A DNA stretch of 64,000 nt from NCBI GenBank assembly GCA_017979445.1, contig CM030715.1, positions 34,035,756 through 34,099,755 on the forward strand, given 5' to 3'. Positions 35,214 to 47,098 of the stretch are shown piece by piece. How positions within the stretch are numbered: the first letter of the stretch is position 1; every line of letters starts with the position of its first letter. The notes under the pieces were generated by a model. The model worked only from the letters and a program-made list of their open reading frames with translations, was not told where the DNA came from and made no database searches. Source of the DNA: Akebia trifoliata. Its lineage: Eukaryota; Streptophyta; Magnoliopsida; Ranunculales; Lardizabalaceae. A program made the translations under genes and the position numbers.

Positions 35214-35277
35214 GGATATGCCCTAAGTTTGAAAACATAAGAATATCTGAAGAAGAGTCGTGATTTCTAACACCACC

Positions 35278-35425
35278 TCTGACATATGTTTCTTGACGTG
35301 ACATGGGCTAGAATCATAGATTTGCTTGGGATACACAATTATGATCCCTCATAAATGTGTAATGATGTATCTCGAGAAAAAATCTATGATTCTAGCACAT
35401 GTCAGGTCGGGGCATATGTCGGAAG
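35278..35425. repeat. Long hairpin (fold-back element)
   Basis: The arms 35299-35322 and 35381-35404 are complementary at 23 of 24 positions (core TGCTAGAATCATAGATT), with a 58-base loop. Weaker pairing continues outward to include GACATATG on both sides. Most likely a MITE, less likely a small-RNA precursor. Confidence 0.65.
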
Positions 35426-35439
35426 GGGGGCGTCAAAAA

Positions 35440-36740
35440 ATCATTATTCATATATAAAATATTCCTTAGTTGGATATGTCCAAAATCATACATCACCCCT
35501 TTAATATGTATATATATTTATATAAAGGGCCCACAAACACCATACAACATTGCTCACTATTCACTATCCTTTATACGAGTGGCCGAGGTGCATCAGTTGG
35601 ATTCAAGATCTTTTCTATTGAAATTTAACCACTAAATTTTATTATTTTAAAATTTAGGAAAAACATTCGTACGGTAGTCGTCTAGATAGAATACCATACG
35701 TGGCATGGCTTTTGTGGATGTCCTTATCAATATTTTTTTTTGATACGGATACTATCTTCATCATGCTGTAACCTTCCATGGTATTACGGTCACACGTTTT
35801 CATCTTTCCGAAAAAAAAACGCGGTCGGTCAAGTCGCTCTCGAGGGTCACTTTCTCTTGTTTGGTAGACCGGATGACTTATGGATGACTTAAGAAGGAAA
35901 TATGAGATGTTGAGCAGAAATACATATTTCGATGTACGTCTTATCAAATGTTACCACATGTCCTGCTTGTTTGGATTAATCAAGACTTCAAGGAGTGGGC
36001 CAAAATACAAGAGTATCTCACCTAGCAATATTTTGCATTAACAACAATAATTGAGGTTCTCCATATTAATCAATGAGGGCGTCCATTCGTTATTTTCAAT
36101 ATTGTAAAATTAATTCCAAAAATCCATTTTATCGTCAATCAAGACTTCTTGAGTTTTCATATCATGATCTACCGTAAAAGTTCATTAATTAGTTTTACTT
36201 TGATGAATAGTAATAGTTTTATTCATCGCTAAATTACATTTGATACATTATCTCATTTCATTCATGAACGATACCAAAATGACTCGATCAAATTGTTTGA
36301 TTATCTTAGATGAGATAATGTTTTTTTAGTAGTTCGTGAATTAGAAGAATTACAAAAACACGAGGAAGAAACATGAAGACATGAAAATGAAATAGACTTG
36401 TGAAGAAAATAGATAACTAATTTGTTGGTATCATCTCCTTCATGAGTGATATTGAGAGATTTGGATGAGTTATCTAGATCTCAAGCGATTTTTAGGATTA
36501 TTTATAACTTTTAAATGTGAAAAAGTTTATGCTCACATACTATTTCCTTGTAGTCATAGTATTTGGGATCAACCAATCATCGTGTGTATTGAAGGTGTCC
36601 CCAAATTACTCTTATTAGGTTGGATGTCACGCAGTGGAAAAAAAATTAATTGTCAAGACAATTCTATGTTAATATATGTTAGGGTGAAAGTAAAAGTATA
36701 GGAAAATATAGGTAAAATGACTATAAGTGGTGAATATTAT
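35440..36740. other. Intergenic DNA
   Basis: No gene recognised. Mostly AT-rich unique-looking sequence. Confidence 0.5.
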
Positions 36741-36960
36741 TTTGAAGAGTCGTGCTACACCGACTTTGTTAGACAACACATTCAACATTGTGCTGATGTG
36801 GCAGTACATAATAATCATTGATTTTTTTCTTAAGATCGAAGTAAAAAATTTACTATTCTCTATGCATTGTCACATTAATATAATGTTAAATGTAATATCC
36901 AATGAAATCAATTAAGCATTTTCTTATTTTGAAAAGTTGTGTTGGAATGACTTAAGATTA
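36741..36960. repeat. MITE-like repeat, copy 1 (GACGTGGCAGTA family)
   Basis: Carries the ordered words CACCGACTTTGTTAGAC, CAACATTGTGCTGATGTGGC and AGTACATAATAATC, shared with 37389-37546. Ends are not clear. Confidence 0.4.
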
Positions 36961-37388
36961 TATTTTTTATCTCACTTTCCTATGCAGAAGTGCGTAGAAA
37001 TCATATATACTTTTTCACTCGTATCTCGATAAAAAATATTTATGATTCTTATACACTTTCAAGTCACGAAAGTGTGATATGAGGTAAAATCTTATTGTCA
37101 CTGTAGCATTATTCTCGTTCATCTTTGAAATGAACCAAATTGCACTTCATGATAATTCAATTATATAAAAGTTAAAAAAAGTAGTTGAAGATATTATTAT
37201 AGTGGCATTGTCCATAATTTCGAGAGGAAACGAAGGAGAAATCCGTCAATCAAATGTCACCTTCAGTGATGTTGCTCCTCGCCAACTTATCCGTTAAAAC
37301 TTAGAAAAAAAAATTAATTCTTTCTGTGACTTATCATGGTTAAATACCTAAAAGGAAATTAAAAGATAAAAAATAAAAAAAATACTAA

Positions 37389-37546
37389 CTTGACTTTATT
37401 GGACACTGCGCTCAATATTAATGACGTGGCAGTATCTACAAAATCATATATTTTCACCTAGTATCACGAGGAAAAGAATCTATGGTTTTATAAATACTGC
37501 CACATCAGCGAAGTGTTGAAACGTAGTGTTCAAGTGAGTCCGCTTA
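37389..37546. repeat. MITE-like fold-back, copy 2 (GACGTGGCAGTA family)
   Basis: The left half (GGACACTGCGCTCAATATTA, GACGTGGCAGTATCTA) is the imperfect inverted repeat of the right half (TAAATACTGCCACATCAGCG, AACGTAGTGTT). Lies just upstream of the MCTP leader exon. Confidence 0.55.
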
Positions 37547-37599
37547 GACTTTAGAACGACTAAAAAACAAAACAAGGTGATGGAGCACTTGTTTGCTCT

Positions 37600-37862
37600 G
37601 TACGCCTACCGATGGCGATAAGTGTTTTTCTCAGTTTCAAAGTTTCAACACGACTCTTTCTCCTCTCTTTTGAAGCTTCCCAGAACCATTTCTAGGGCTT
37701 CTTCTCTCTTTCTCTTTCTGCGCTCCACGCGCTCTGTCTATGTTGCCTTAAATCGATTCACGAAGATTCAATTTTTTGCTTTCGAAGAGCAGATTTTAAT
37801 CCGAAGATGAGCTTTCTTTTGAGCTGAAGATCTTGCAGGAATCTAAAAGTTTAATTAAAAAG
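37600..37862 (+). other. Probable non-coding leader exon of the MCTP gene
   Basis: A CT-rich leader-like stretch ends AAAAAG/GTGGTTTTT at 37862/37863, a good splice donor. The next strong acceptor before the MCTP coding sequence is TTTCTTTCTAG at 41928. Plant MCTP genes commonly have an intron-less coding region behind a leader intron. The transcription start is not fixed and additional leader exons are possible. Confidence 0.45.
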
Positions 37863-40800
37863 GTGGTTTTTTTCTTCTTTTGTGGTCATTGTTTGATGTA
37901 ATCTGTTGTGGTGTTTGAGGAGTAAAAGCTCAAATAGCTTGCCTTTGGTTGAAATCTCTGTTCTGTCTGTGTTTTTTGTTTTTCTTTCCTCCTGAAGTGA
38001 TGTGTAGGGATCTTATTCTTTTCGTTTTTCTTTTTTCCCCTAATCTCAAGAAGTGATTTTTTGTTTGGTTTGGCTTCTGAAAGAGAAGAGAAACCGATTT
38101 TGAAGCTGGAGATCTGCTCAAGCGTGAGAACTTTTGAGAAATTACTTCAGGAATCGGTCCTATTTTTTCTTTTAGTTGATTTAACTCATCTTCGATTTTC
38201 TATATTTTTTGTTCTTTTTATACTTTATTTTAACATTCTGAATCATGAACTCTTTTGCTCTCTTCGTTTGATTTTAAAAATAGGTCGAGTTTCTGCCTTT
38301 TTCTTTCCTTTTAAATTTTTTTCTAGTTGAAAGCTTTTCTTTTTTGTATTTTGGTAGAAATTAGCCAATGAAAGTTGATGTTTTTGTAATCAGCTTTAAG
38401 GGGATTTAGCTTAAAAGTTTTGGAATCTGTATCTTTGGATCCCACCTGAGAGAGTTTAGCTGATTTTTCTGAAAAGTGAAGAATTTTTTTACCTTTTGGA
38501 TCCTCCACAAGTTGGAATCCTTAATCTTGTTTCTATGTTTACTTTCTTGTTTTGAAAATGAATTTATTTACTTTTCATATCGTAAAGATTAAAGATCTCT
38601 GCTAGTGTGTGTGTGTTTTTAAATACCATAGACCTGGAATCAAAACCCCACCTTTACATCTAATTCTATCAAAAAAAAAAAAAAAAAAAAGAAAAAAAAA
38701 GAAGAAGAAGAAGAAGAAGAAGAAAGAAAGAAAGAAAGATCCCACTTAGCAACCAAAATACAAGAAAGAGAGTAAGGAGACAAAACTTGTTAGCTTTTTC
38801 ATCTTTCTCTATGAAAAGGTGAATTTTTTACTGAAAACAATTGCTAACTCATCTCTTCTATGCAAAGTGGTAACTTCTCCACAATTTTGTTGTAGAATTA
38901 GTTATCTCCATGTGTTTGAGATTTAATATTTGAAGTTATTAGCACTTATCAGAGGTGGAATTTTGACACCTTTGTGATCTTTTCAGACATGACATACTTC
39001 CCTAATAGCAAGAATCTTCTACCGAATCTTGCTCCTCCTCTCATTTTCAGCCATAAAATCGATTAATTTCTAGTTTTTTTATGATGCTTCTGCTCTCATC
39101 ATAAAGCCGCCTCTGCTAACTAACATACTGTATGCCATAAGCCATGAGTCACTTAGTTTGTGAGCTAATGATATCTTTTATCAGCCATGTACGTAAAATG
39201 CTGTTATTTTTTCTAATATATAAATTTTGTGTCCGAGGAAGAATATTTGATATTGTTCTGTATGATATGGAGCAGAAAATCGTATTTTCTAACAGTATAA
39301 ATTTAGTTTTTGTAATAGCATAAATTGATATATACTCCTATAAAATTTCCTCTGCACCTCTAGAGTTTCATGGAGCATAGAATCTATGTCTCCTGAAGTT
39401 TTTCTGCTTTATATAGTAAGGTCTTCTTAAAGGTTCTAAAAACCCATTTCCTTTGCTATTATTCAGGTGGTACTGTACTGTTGTTTTATATGTAAATGGA
39501 ACACTTTGAGTTGAGCAAATAACAGATTTCGGGTATCATTTGGATATCTCATCAAAGAAAGTTGGTAACTTTGTCTTTAAGCTACTACAGTTTGGGGTGA
39601 AATTTTGAGATAATTTTCCCTTCAGGCTCTCTAGGGAGGCTTAGTTAAAAGGAAACTTCTACTGATGGGAAACTTTCAGAACACTAGAAATTTCCTTTTA
39701 AGCACTGTATGGAAGCTTAGAAATTCCTCCAAAAAATCCATAAAAAGAAATTTCTGCTGTTTGGAAAATTCCTAAACATAAAGAAATTTTTTCTAAGCTT
39801 CCATTCATGGCCTCAGTTAGTTTTATAACATTGCCACAGATATGTATTGTAGTTTTTCAACATTTGAAAATTTGCCTACAAGTAAGTGTAAACCTAGGTG
39901 ACTGCCCTGATTTCTCAAAGTCAACAGGCATCATTTGGATTCTCTTGGAGTTAAGTCTCTTTAATCAGTATTCAGGACATTGGGATTGATGCAACAATTT
40001 CTTAGAACATCTTGCTTTAAGACTGTTCATTGTCTTAATGAGTGTTGATCGCTAAAGGCTCTTCATTTCAGTCATGATGTGGGATGCTTTTTGATCATGA
40101 AACTTTGTATGCAGTGTTCCTGTTAAATTTCCAATATGGTCTGTCCATTAATGTACAACCAAGGATGTGGTTATGTATTGCCAATGGAATCTATAAAGTA
40201 TTTGTTAAGCATTTCAGATTTCTAACCTAATTAACATTCTTAGCTCTTTGTGAAGGCCCATTAGATTTTAAAATTTGTGAGGGAGACTTCAGATACTTTC
40301 TGATTGGAATCTTAATGTTCCCAACCTTAGCTGTACTCTTCATCTTCATTGTTGTCAATAAAAGCTTTAGGTTGTACCAAGAAAAATCTTATAGCATGGG
40401 AAATGGATAAGTTCACTTATTTGGTAAAACTCTAGAAAAATATAAGCTGCTACTTAACCAGGAATTCATTTAGGACCACAGAATATACTTACCAACGAAG
40501 GACACATGGGCCCTCGGTAACACTTCTGGGAGCTGGCTACTTTGAATATAAGTCACCACATGTCGAGCTCATGGTTTCCTAGGGTGATTAGCATGCCTTG
40601 CATGGTTCCAGGCTTTGAAATTTGTTCTCTTTTGGCAAAATCAGGGCTCTTGAAGGATCTGATTTCTCTCATTAAACATAGAATTTTAAGTCCTACATTT
40701 CCAGAAATCACAGCAGATGGTGGTAACTAGCCATATTAAGTAATTCTGTATTTGGCCATACTAGAAAGTTGGAAAGTCTAGGGTTATTTTTAAATGACCT

Positions 40801-41928
40801 CCTACTTATTTTACACCGTTTGTTACAACGTCCAGTTCCTTATCCCGAGTGATCGTTCCAATATCTGACTCATGCACGTACCCAACCAACCTTCTTTCAT
40901 TAGTTCTTTATTTGTTTATTTATTTTTATTATTTCTGCTGGATAAATCTTATATATGCTGTCCTCATTTCTATGTTGAGGTTAAACTTGGGATACTGGGT
41001 GTTGGTCTTGATGAACCCAGCAAACATTTTACTCCCAAAATGTCCATAGGGTTAAGACTCAAATGCTAATGTCAAGATATCTATGCTATGGAATTGACAT
41101 AAGCTTACTATACAATAATAGAAATTACAAATGGAACAATATTAAAACATTTACTATCATATGGGCAAAGATGTTGAATTCTGGGATTTTCACTTATATG
41201 CATCCATTACTGTACCCATATAATGTAACCAACCTACTTCTTGATTTGACCTGATCACTGATGGGCCACCTTTTGGGTGTACCACATCCTGAATTCATGT
41301 AGAATTTTAACCTCTCAATCGAGGGCTAATACTTGGATGGCTAAATATTATGTCAAGAGTCAAGAAATATGTCAAAGAGCCAGAAGATTAAGAGTAATGA
41401 ATTTTTCTTTAAGACTGTCAGAGGTGGGCCATGAACCTTTTGTGGTCAATGTGTACCTGGGTCGCATGTATGGTGTAGGATGCATGGTGCAAAAGTTCAC
41501 CATCACATATGCTAGGAAGCAACAACTGCCCAAATTAGAGGTTCATCATTGTTGGCTTCTTGGGTTATGGCCAACATTACCGTTCCACCTCATTAGACGA
41601 GTGCTTTTGTTCTGAAGGTCTGCATCAGGTTATAGTCTCTGTTACCATTTCAACTTAGTGTATCTTCAATTGTGCTCCTCACAAAGAGTTTGGTTCCGCT
41701 TGCATGGTAACGTTGTCCGGCTTGTTCTGTAAAAACGCCTTTAGCTAACCCTTCTTATCTTTGTTTCTGTTCTTTTATTACTGTGTACTGTTGGAGTGCC
41801 CTGTTCTTTTGAACTCTGGTTCATATGCATGGGACTCTTATTACTTCTTTTTCTTAATTACTTCTTTTTTCTGTTACCTTGTGTTTGAAAAGTAACCCCA
41901 ATTAAGCATTTTATTTCCTTCTTTCTAG
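37863..41928 (+). other. Probable leader intron of the MCTP gene
   Basis: Four kilobases without recognisable coding sequence; T-rich with GT..AG ends as expected for a plant intron. The frame at 41277-41615 has no family match that I recognise and is treated as chance. Confidence 0.4.
38671..38739. repeat. A-rich and (GAA)n/(GAAA)n microsatellite in the MCTP leader intron
   Basis: A run of about 20 A is followed by GAA and then GAAA units. It follows TCTATC, so it may be the tail of an old SINE (a weak B-box-like word lies 40 bases upstream). Confidence 0.8.
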
Positions 41929-42021
41929 GTACAAGTGGGTTCAGGTCAGATCTTCCCACCGGTCATTATAAAAGTTCCTTCACCGACCCCTCCCACCAAC
42001 CGAGAAAGATATTTGTCCGTC

Positions 42022-45000
42022 ATGAACAACCTCAAGCTTGGGGTGGAGGTGGTTAGCGCCCATAACCTCATGCCCAAAGATGGGCAAGGCTCCTCCAGCC
42101 CCTTTGTTGAGCTCCATTTTGATGGTCAGAAGTTCCGTACCACCATCAAAGAAAAGGATCTCAACCCTGTTTGGAATGAAATCTTCTACTTCAACATCTC
42201 TGACCCAATGAACCTCCCCAACCTCACCCTCGATGCCTATGTCTACAACAATGTGAATGCTACCCATTCAAGGTCCTTCCTTGGGAAGGTCTGCATCACT
42301 GGAACATCGTTTGTCCCCTACAATGATTCTGTTGTCTTCCACTACCCTTTGGAAAAGCGTGGCATCTTCTCACGTGTGAAAGGGGAGCTCGGCCTGAAAG
42401 TCTATTACACTGATGACCCATCCATAAAATCTTCCAACCCACTACCTGCATTTGAATCCATCTCAAATCAAGTTCCACTCTCAACCCATACTCAAGGACA
42501 GACCAATCAATTTCTGAATACAGGTCCAAACCCATTCTCTAATAACAAAGCTGAGGCAAGACACACTTTTCATCACCTCCCAAACCAGCATCTTCACCAG
42601 CAGAAACAGCCAAATTATACATCAATGTCCGAAGAACAGGTGAATTACGCAGCTGATGAGATGAAAGCTGAGCCACATCAACCAAAGATTGTTCGAATGT
42701 ACTCATCGTCGTCATCCCAACCAGTTGACTATGCACTTAAAGAGACCAGCCCTTACCTTGGAGGGGGGCAGATTGTCGGTGGGCGTGTTATACGTGCGGA
42801 CAAGCCTGCTAGCACTTATGACCTTGTAGAAGAGATGCAGTACCTTTTTGTACGAGTTGTCAAGGCCCGTGATTTGCCTACCATGGACATCACAGGGAGC
42901 CTTGATCCATTTGTTGAGGTGAAGATTGGGAACTACAAGGGGATTACAAGGCACTTTGAGAAAAAGCAAAACCCGGAGTGGAATGAGGTGTTTGCTTTTT
43001 CAAGAGAACGGATGCAGGCATCTGTGCTTGAAGTTGTTATCAAGGACAAGGATCTGGTCAGAGATGACTTTGTGGGGATTGTCAGGTTTGATCTTAATGA
43101 GGTCCCCACACGGGTACCCCCTGATAGTCCACTGGCTCCACAGTGGTATCGGCTTGATGACAAGCAGGGAGAGAAGACAAGAGGTGAGTTGATGCTAGCC
43201 GTCTGGATTGGCACGCAAGCTGACGAGGCATTCCCTGATGCTTGGCATTCCGATGCAGTGACCCCCATTGATAGCTCCTCATTTGCTTCCACTCACATAC
43301 GGTCCAAAGTATACCATGCACCACGTCTATGGTACGTGCGGGTCAACATCATTGAGGCACAGGATTTAATTGTAGGTGAGAAGAACCGTTTCCCCGATGT
43401 ATATGTCAAAGCTCAGATTGGTAACCAGGTATTGAAAACAAAGACAGTTCAGGCTCGTTCTCTAAACCCACTCTGGAATGAGGATCTAATGTTTGTTGCC
43501 GCTGAACCCTTTGATGATCATCTTGTCATTACAGTTGAAGATCGTGTAGGTCCCAACAAAGATGAGACCATGGGGAGGGTCGTATTACCATTGAATGCAG
43601 TTGAGAAGCGTGCCGATGACCGCCTCATCCACACTCGTTGGTTCAACCTTGAAAAGGCAGTTGCCGTTGACGTCGACCAGATTAAGAGAGAGAAGTTCTC
43701 TAGCCGACTCCATCTACGTGTCTGTCTTGATGGTGGCTATCATGTGCTTGATGAGTCGACACATTACAGCAGTGATCTCCGCCCCACAGCAAAGCCTTTA
43801 TGGAAGCCGTCGATTGGGGTATTGGAACTTGGCATCCTGAAGGCCGAGGGACTGCACCCAATGAAAACACGAGATGGAAAGGGTACATCAGATACATACT
43901 GTGTAGCAAAGTATGGTCACAAATGGGTGCGAACTCGTACAATTATCAACAGCTTGAGCCCTAAGTTCAATGAACAGTACACATGGGAGGTGTACGATCC
44001 AGCTACAGTTCTGACCATTGGGGTATTTGACAATGGCCAGCTTGGGGACAAGGGTTCAATCTCTAACAAGGACATGAAGGTTGGGAAGGTCCGGATACGT
44101 ATCTCAACACTTGAGGCGGGTCGTGTGTATACACACTCTTACCCACTACTGGTCCTACACCCTTCAGGTGTTAAGAAGATGGGAGAATTGCATATGGCAA
44201 TACGTTTTTCATGCACATCATTGATGAACATGATGTACATATATTCACGTCCCCTATTACCGAGAATGCACTACATACGACCATTGACTGTGATGCAGCT
44301 TGATATGCTCCGTCACCAGGCTGTGAACATTGTGGCTGCAAGGCTGAGCAGGGCAGAACCCCCGCTTCGTAAGGAAGTGGTCGAGTACATGTCTGATGTG
44401 GACTCACACCTATGGAGTATGCGGCGCAGCAAGGCTAACTTCTTCCGACTAATGTCGGTGTTTTCGGGTTTGTTTGCCATTGGTAAATGGTTTGGGGATG
44501 TTTGCATGTGGAAGAACCCTGTCACCACGGTGCTCGTGCACGTGCTCTTCGTGATGCTTGTTTGCTTCCCGGAACTGATATTACCAACCGTGTTTCTGTA
44601 CATGTTTCTGATAGGGATATGGAACTTCCGCTACCGGCCCCGCTACCCCCCACACATGAACACACGCATCTCGTATGCAGAGGCTGTGCACCCTGACGAG
44701 CTAGACGAAGAGTTTGACACGTTCCCAACTTCACGTAGCCCAGAGCTTGTCCGAATGAGGTATGATCGGCTGAGAAGTGTGGCTGGGAGGATTCAGACGG
44801 TGGTGGGTGACATAGCAAGTCAAGGTGAGCGGATGCAGGCACTGCTGAGCTGGCGGGATCCACGTGCTACAGCGATCTTCATCACATTCTGCCTTTTAGC
44901 TGCACTTATCTTGTATGTGACACCATTCCAAGTGGTGGCAGTCATATTAGGATTCTACTTGATGAGGCATCCCAGGTTCCGCCATAGGTTGCCCTCAGTG

Positions 45001-45051
45001 CCGGTCAACTTCTTCCGTAGGCTGCCTGCAAGGACAGATAGTATGTTGTAA
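42022..45051 (+). CDS. MCTP: Multiple C2 and transmembrane domain protein (MCTP/FTIP type)
   Basis: Intron-less coding sequence of 1009 residues starting MNNLKLGVEVV, the usual start of this subfamily. The frame stays open 29 codons upstream but has no ATG there and holds a splice acceptor. Four C2 domains: C2A about 1-125, C2B from 274 (YLFVRVVKARDLP), C2C from 437 (WYVRVNIIEAQDL), C2D from 598 (GVLELGILKAEGLHPM). They are followed by the PRT_C region with two hydrophobic hairpins near 834-867 and 951-980 that anchor it in the ER. The end NFFRRLPARTDSML is characteristic. The long, variable, His/Gln/Ser-rich linker between C2A and C2B is normal. Family members tether ER to plasma membrane, often at plasmodesmata, and some move florigen or shape cell-to-cell signalling. 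Closest in pattern to the Arabidopsis MCTP7 type. Looks fully functional. Confidence 0.95.
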   Translation: MNNLKLGVEVVSAHNLMPKDGQGSSSPFVELHFDGQKFRTTIKEKDLNPVWNEIFYFNISDPMNLPNLTLDAYVYNNVNATHSRSFLGKVCITGTSFVPYNDSVVFHYPLEKRGIFSRVKGELGLKVYYTDDPSIKSSNPLPAFESISNQVPLSTHTQGQTNQFLNTGPNPFSNNKAEARHTFHHLPNQHLHQQKQPNYTSMSEEQVNYAADEMKAEPHQPKIVRMYSSSSSQPVDYALKETSPYLGGGQIVGGRVIRADKPASTYDLVEEMQYLFVRVVKARDLPTMDITGSLDPFVEVKIGNYKGITRHFEKKQNPEWNEVFAFSRERMQASVLEVVIKDKDLVRDDFVGIVRFDLNEVPTRVPPDSPLAPQWYRLDDKQGEKTRGELMLAVWIGTQADEAFPDAWHSDAVTPIDSSSFASTHIRSKVYHAPRLWYVRVNIIEAQDLIVGEKNRFPDVYVKAQIGNQVLKTKTVQARSLNPLWNEDLMFVAAEPFDDHLVITVEDRVGPNKDETMGRVVLPLNAVEKRADDRLIHTRWFNLEKAVAVDVDQIKREKFSSRLHLRVCLDGGYHVLDESTHYSSDLRPTAKPLWKPSIGVLELGILKAEGLHPMKTRDGKGTSDTYCVAKYGHKWVRTRTIINSLSPKFNEQYTWEVYDPATVLTIGVFDNGQLGDKGSISNKDMKVGKVRIRISTLEAGRVYTHSYPLLVLHPSGVKKMGELHMAIRFSCTSLMNMMYIYSRPLLPRMHYIRPLTVMQLDMLRHQAVNIVAARLSRAEPPLRKEVVEYMSDVDSHLWSMRRSKANFFRLMSVFSGLFAIGKWFGDVCMWKNPVTTVLVHVLFVMLVCFPELILPTVFLYMFLIGIWNFRYRPRYPPHMNTRISYAEAVHPDELDEEFDTFPTSRSPELVRMRYDRLRSVAGRIQTVVGDIASQGERMQALLSWRDPRATAIFITFCLLAALILYVTPFQVVAVILGFYLMRHPRFRHRLPSVPVNFFRRLPARTDSML

Positions 45052-46540
45052 ATAGGTTGGTGGAGGTTGCTTCGGTTAATTTTCTGCGGTATGTGGTTTG
45101 TTTGTAGACTTTTCCGTCCTCATGTCTGTATTGTGTTGTTTTCCTCACAAAAGTTGAGACTATTCGAGGAAATGAATAATTATTTATCTATGCTTTTATG
45201 AGCGACAGAAAGTAACTAGAATATCTTTTATGATTGAATTTCATATGGCAGAGTTTTGGCTGATTAGAAGGAAACTGTGACTGTGCAAACCTTTCAAAAC
45301 AACTTCACCATGTTTCTCTTCTTTTGAACCTTTTTTGTTATAGCATTGTCTACCTCTCCTTTTCTCCTATCTTCAATTAAAATTTATTGTTACTGGAAAA
45401 ATAAAAAGGTTCACGGCCATCCAAGTCTTCAGCAATCTTTAAGTTTTTGAGAAAAAATAGTCTTTTTAAGTTTTGAAACGAGCCACATGGGACATAAAGG
45501 TAATTTTATCGGAATCTTATTATATCATCAGGATTGTTAGGAAATAGACAATGCAAATCATCACATGTTCGGAACAAGATACAAACCCTCGCTCACTCTC
45601 ACACATGCGCACACATGTGAAAAAATAATAAGGAAACAACAAAGAGAATGCAAATCTTGCACAAAAACACAAGGATATATGTGGTTTGACAGTGTGTCTA
45701 TTCCACGGATCAGAATAAAAATGACATTATTTTCTTTCAAGTTTTACAGTCCTAGAGATCCCTATATTTATAAAATCGGGAGTTGCTAAAACGTGTCTAT
45801 CTCCTAAAAATAAAAACCCTTAATTACACAATTACCTTTTGTAACCCGAACAACTCGGTATACCGCCAACAAAATACAAGACATTTACATGAAAACTTGT
45901 TCAAACCTTTCGTTAGAGGAGACAATTATGTAAATAATATTAAACATTAGAAACATTAAATATTTAAATTAGAATAAACACAACTATGACCTGATTGAGA
46001 CTACAACTCTGTCCCTACATGTTGATACATAATTTCCTAAGACTCTTCTCTTTGCAGTTAGTATCATGAACACTATTTGAGTCTAAGCTAAGTCATTAAA
46101 AAAGGTATTGATGGCAACATCGACCTTAAATTATCAACAATGCCATGCCTTTCACTATATTGAATCAACCAATGAGATAAAAAATAAAGTGCTTCTAAGT
46201 TTAGGTTCAAAATCCGGCGTAATATTTATTGGTTATAATGAAATCAATTAAGAATAAACCTCTTCAAGACTGCTAAGGTATGAAACCATGGAACAGTAAC
46301 AACTACAATTGGAATATGAAATTTGATTCATCTCGCCGTGGCAATTATGTTGATGGAAGGAATCTGGTTTGACTATTGTAGTAGTTAGCTAATCCTAAAA
46401 ATCTATGCCTAAAATTGTTATTTTCCAGGGCCAAATAATTGTATTTCTAGTAGGTTGTGTCATATATATACCTATCACATGTGACTTGCTTTGCATTAAG
46501 CATTTCCACACCAAGTACATTGAAAGAGAGAAGATGAAAG
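45052..46540 (+). promoter_or_regulatory. MCTP 3' flank, then 5' flank of kiwellin copy 6
   Basis: The first ~350 bases are the MCTP 3' untranslated region (AATGAATAA-like signal near 45172). From about 45,980 the sequence matches the kiwellin upstream flanks in plus orientation (GAGACTACAACTCTGTCCCTA). The TATA tract at 46462-46470 precedes the leader box CACATGTGACTTGCTTTGC. The leader has a small duplication of AGAGAAGATGAA that creates an upstream ATG with only four sense codons after it. Confidence 0.6.
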
Positions 46541-46547
46541 AGAGAAG

Positions 46548-47098
46548 ATGAATAACTTCACATTAAGTGCATTAGTTCTCATTCTACTACTTGTTACAGA
46601 ATGCCTGAATGTTGAAGCTCAGTCATGTAAACAAAGTGGCAATGTGAGAGGTAGGAAACCCTCTCCTGGTCAATGCAATAGAGAGAATGACTCTGATTGT
46701 TGTGTGCAAGGAAAGCTCTACCCCGTCTACAGGTGTTTGCCGCCCGTACAAAGGCACTTTTGACAATCAACAGCTTTGAGAAGGGTGGAGACGGTGGTGG
46801 GTCATCAGAATGTGACAATCAGTACCATTCTGATGATACACCGGTAGTAGCACTCTCAACTGGATGGTTCAACAATGAGAGCAGGAGCTTGAAGAACACC
46901 ACGATCAGTGGTAATGGGCATGGTGTGGTGGCCATGGTCGTTGATGAGTATGACTCAACTATGGGTTACGATAGTGACCACGACCATCAGCCTCCATGTC
47001 CTAACAACATTGTTGATGCCTCGAGAGCTGTGTGGAAAGTGCTGGGCGTGTCACATAGTGATTGGGGAGGGTTGGACATTGTCTGGTCTGACGCGTAA
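46548..47098 (+). pseudogene. Kiwellin copy 6, frameshifted
   Basis: The signal peptide and first Cys-rich part are intact up to YRCLPPV. A 10-base deletion at about 46746 (the bases corresponding to ATGTCCACCC in copy 7) then shifts the frame. The remainder is open in another frame to the normal stop. Three conserved cysteines are also lost (RSLKN for RCLKN; EYDSTMGYDSD for [11 protein letters not shown]), so even an edited product would lack two or more disulphides. A TATA box is kept at 46462-46470, so transcription is possible. Plus strand, opposite to the copies on the left side of the window. Confidence 0.92.

Noticed and set aside
41935..42021. 29-codon N-terminal extension of the MCTP frame
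   Set aside because: It begins with GTG, contains a splice acceptor (CTTTCTAG) just upstream, and the family starts at MNNLKLGVEV.
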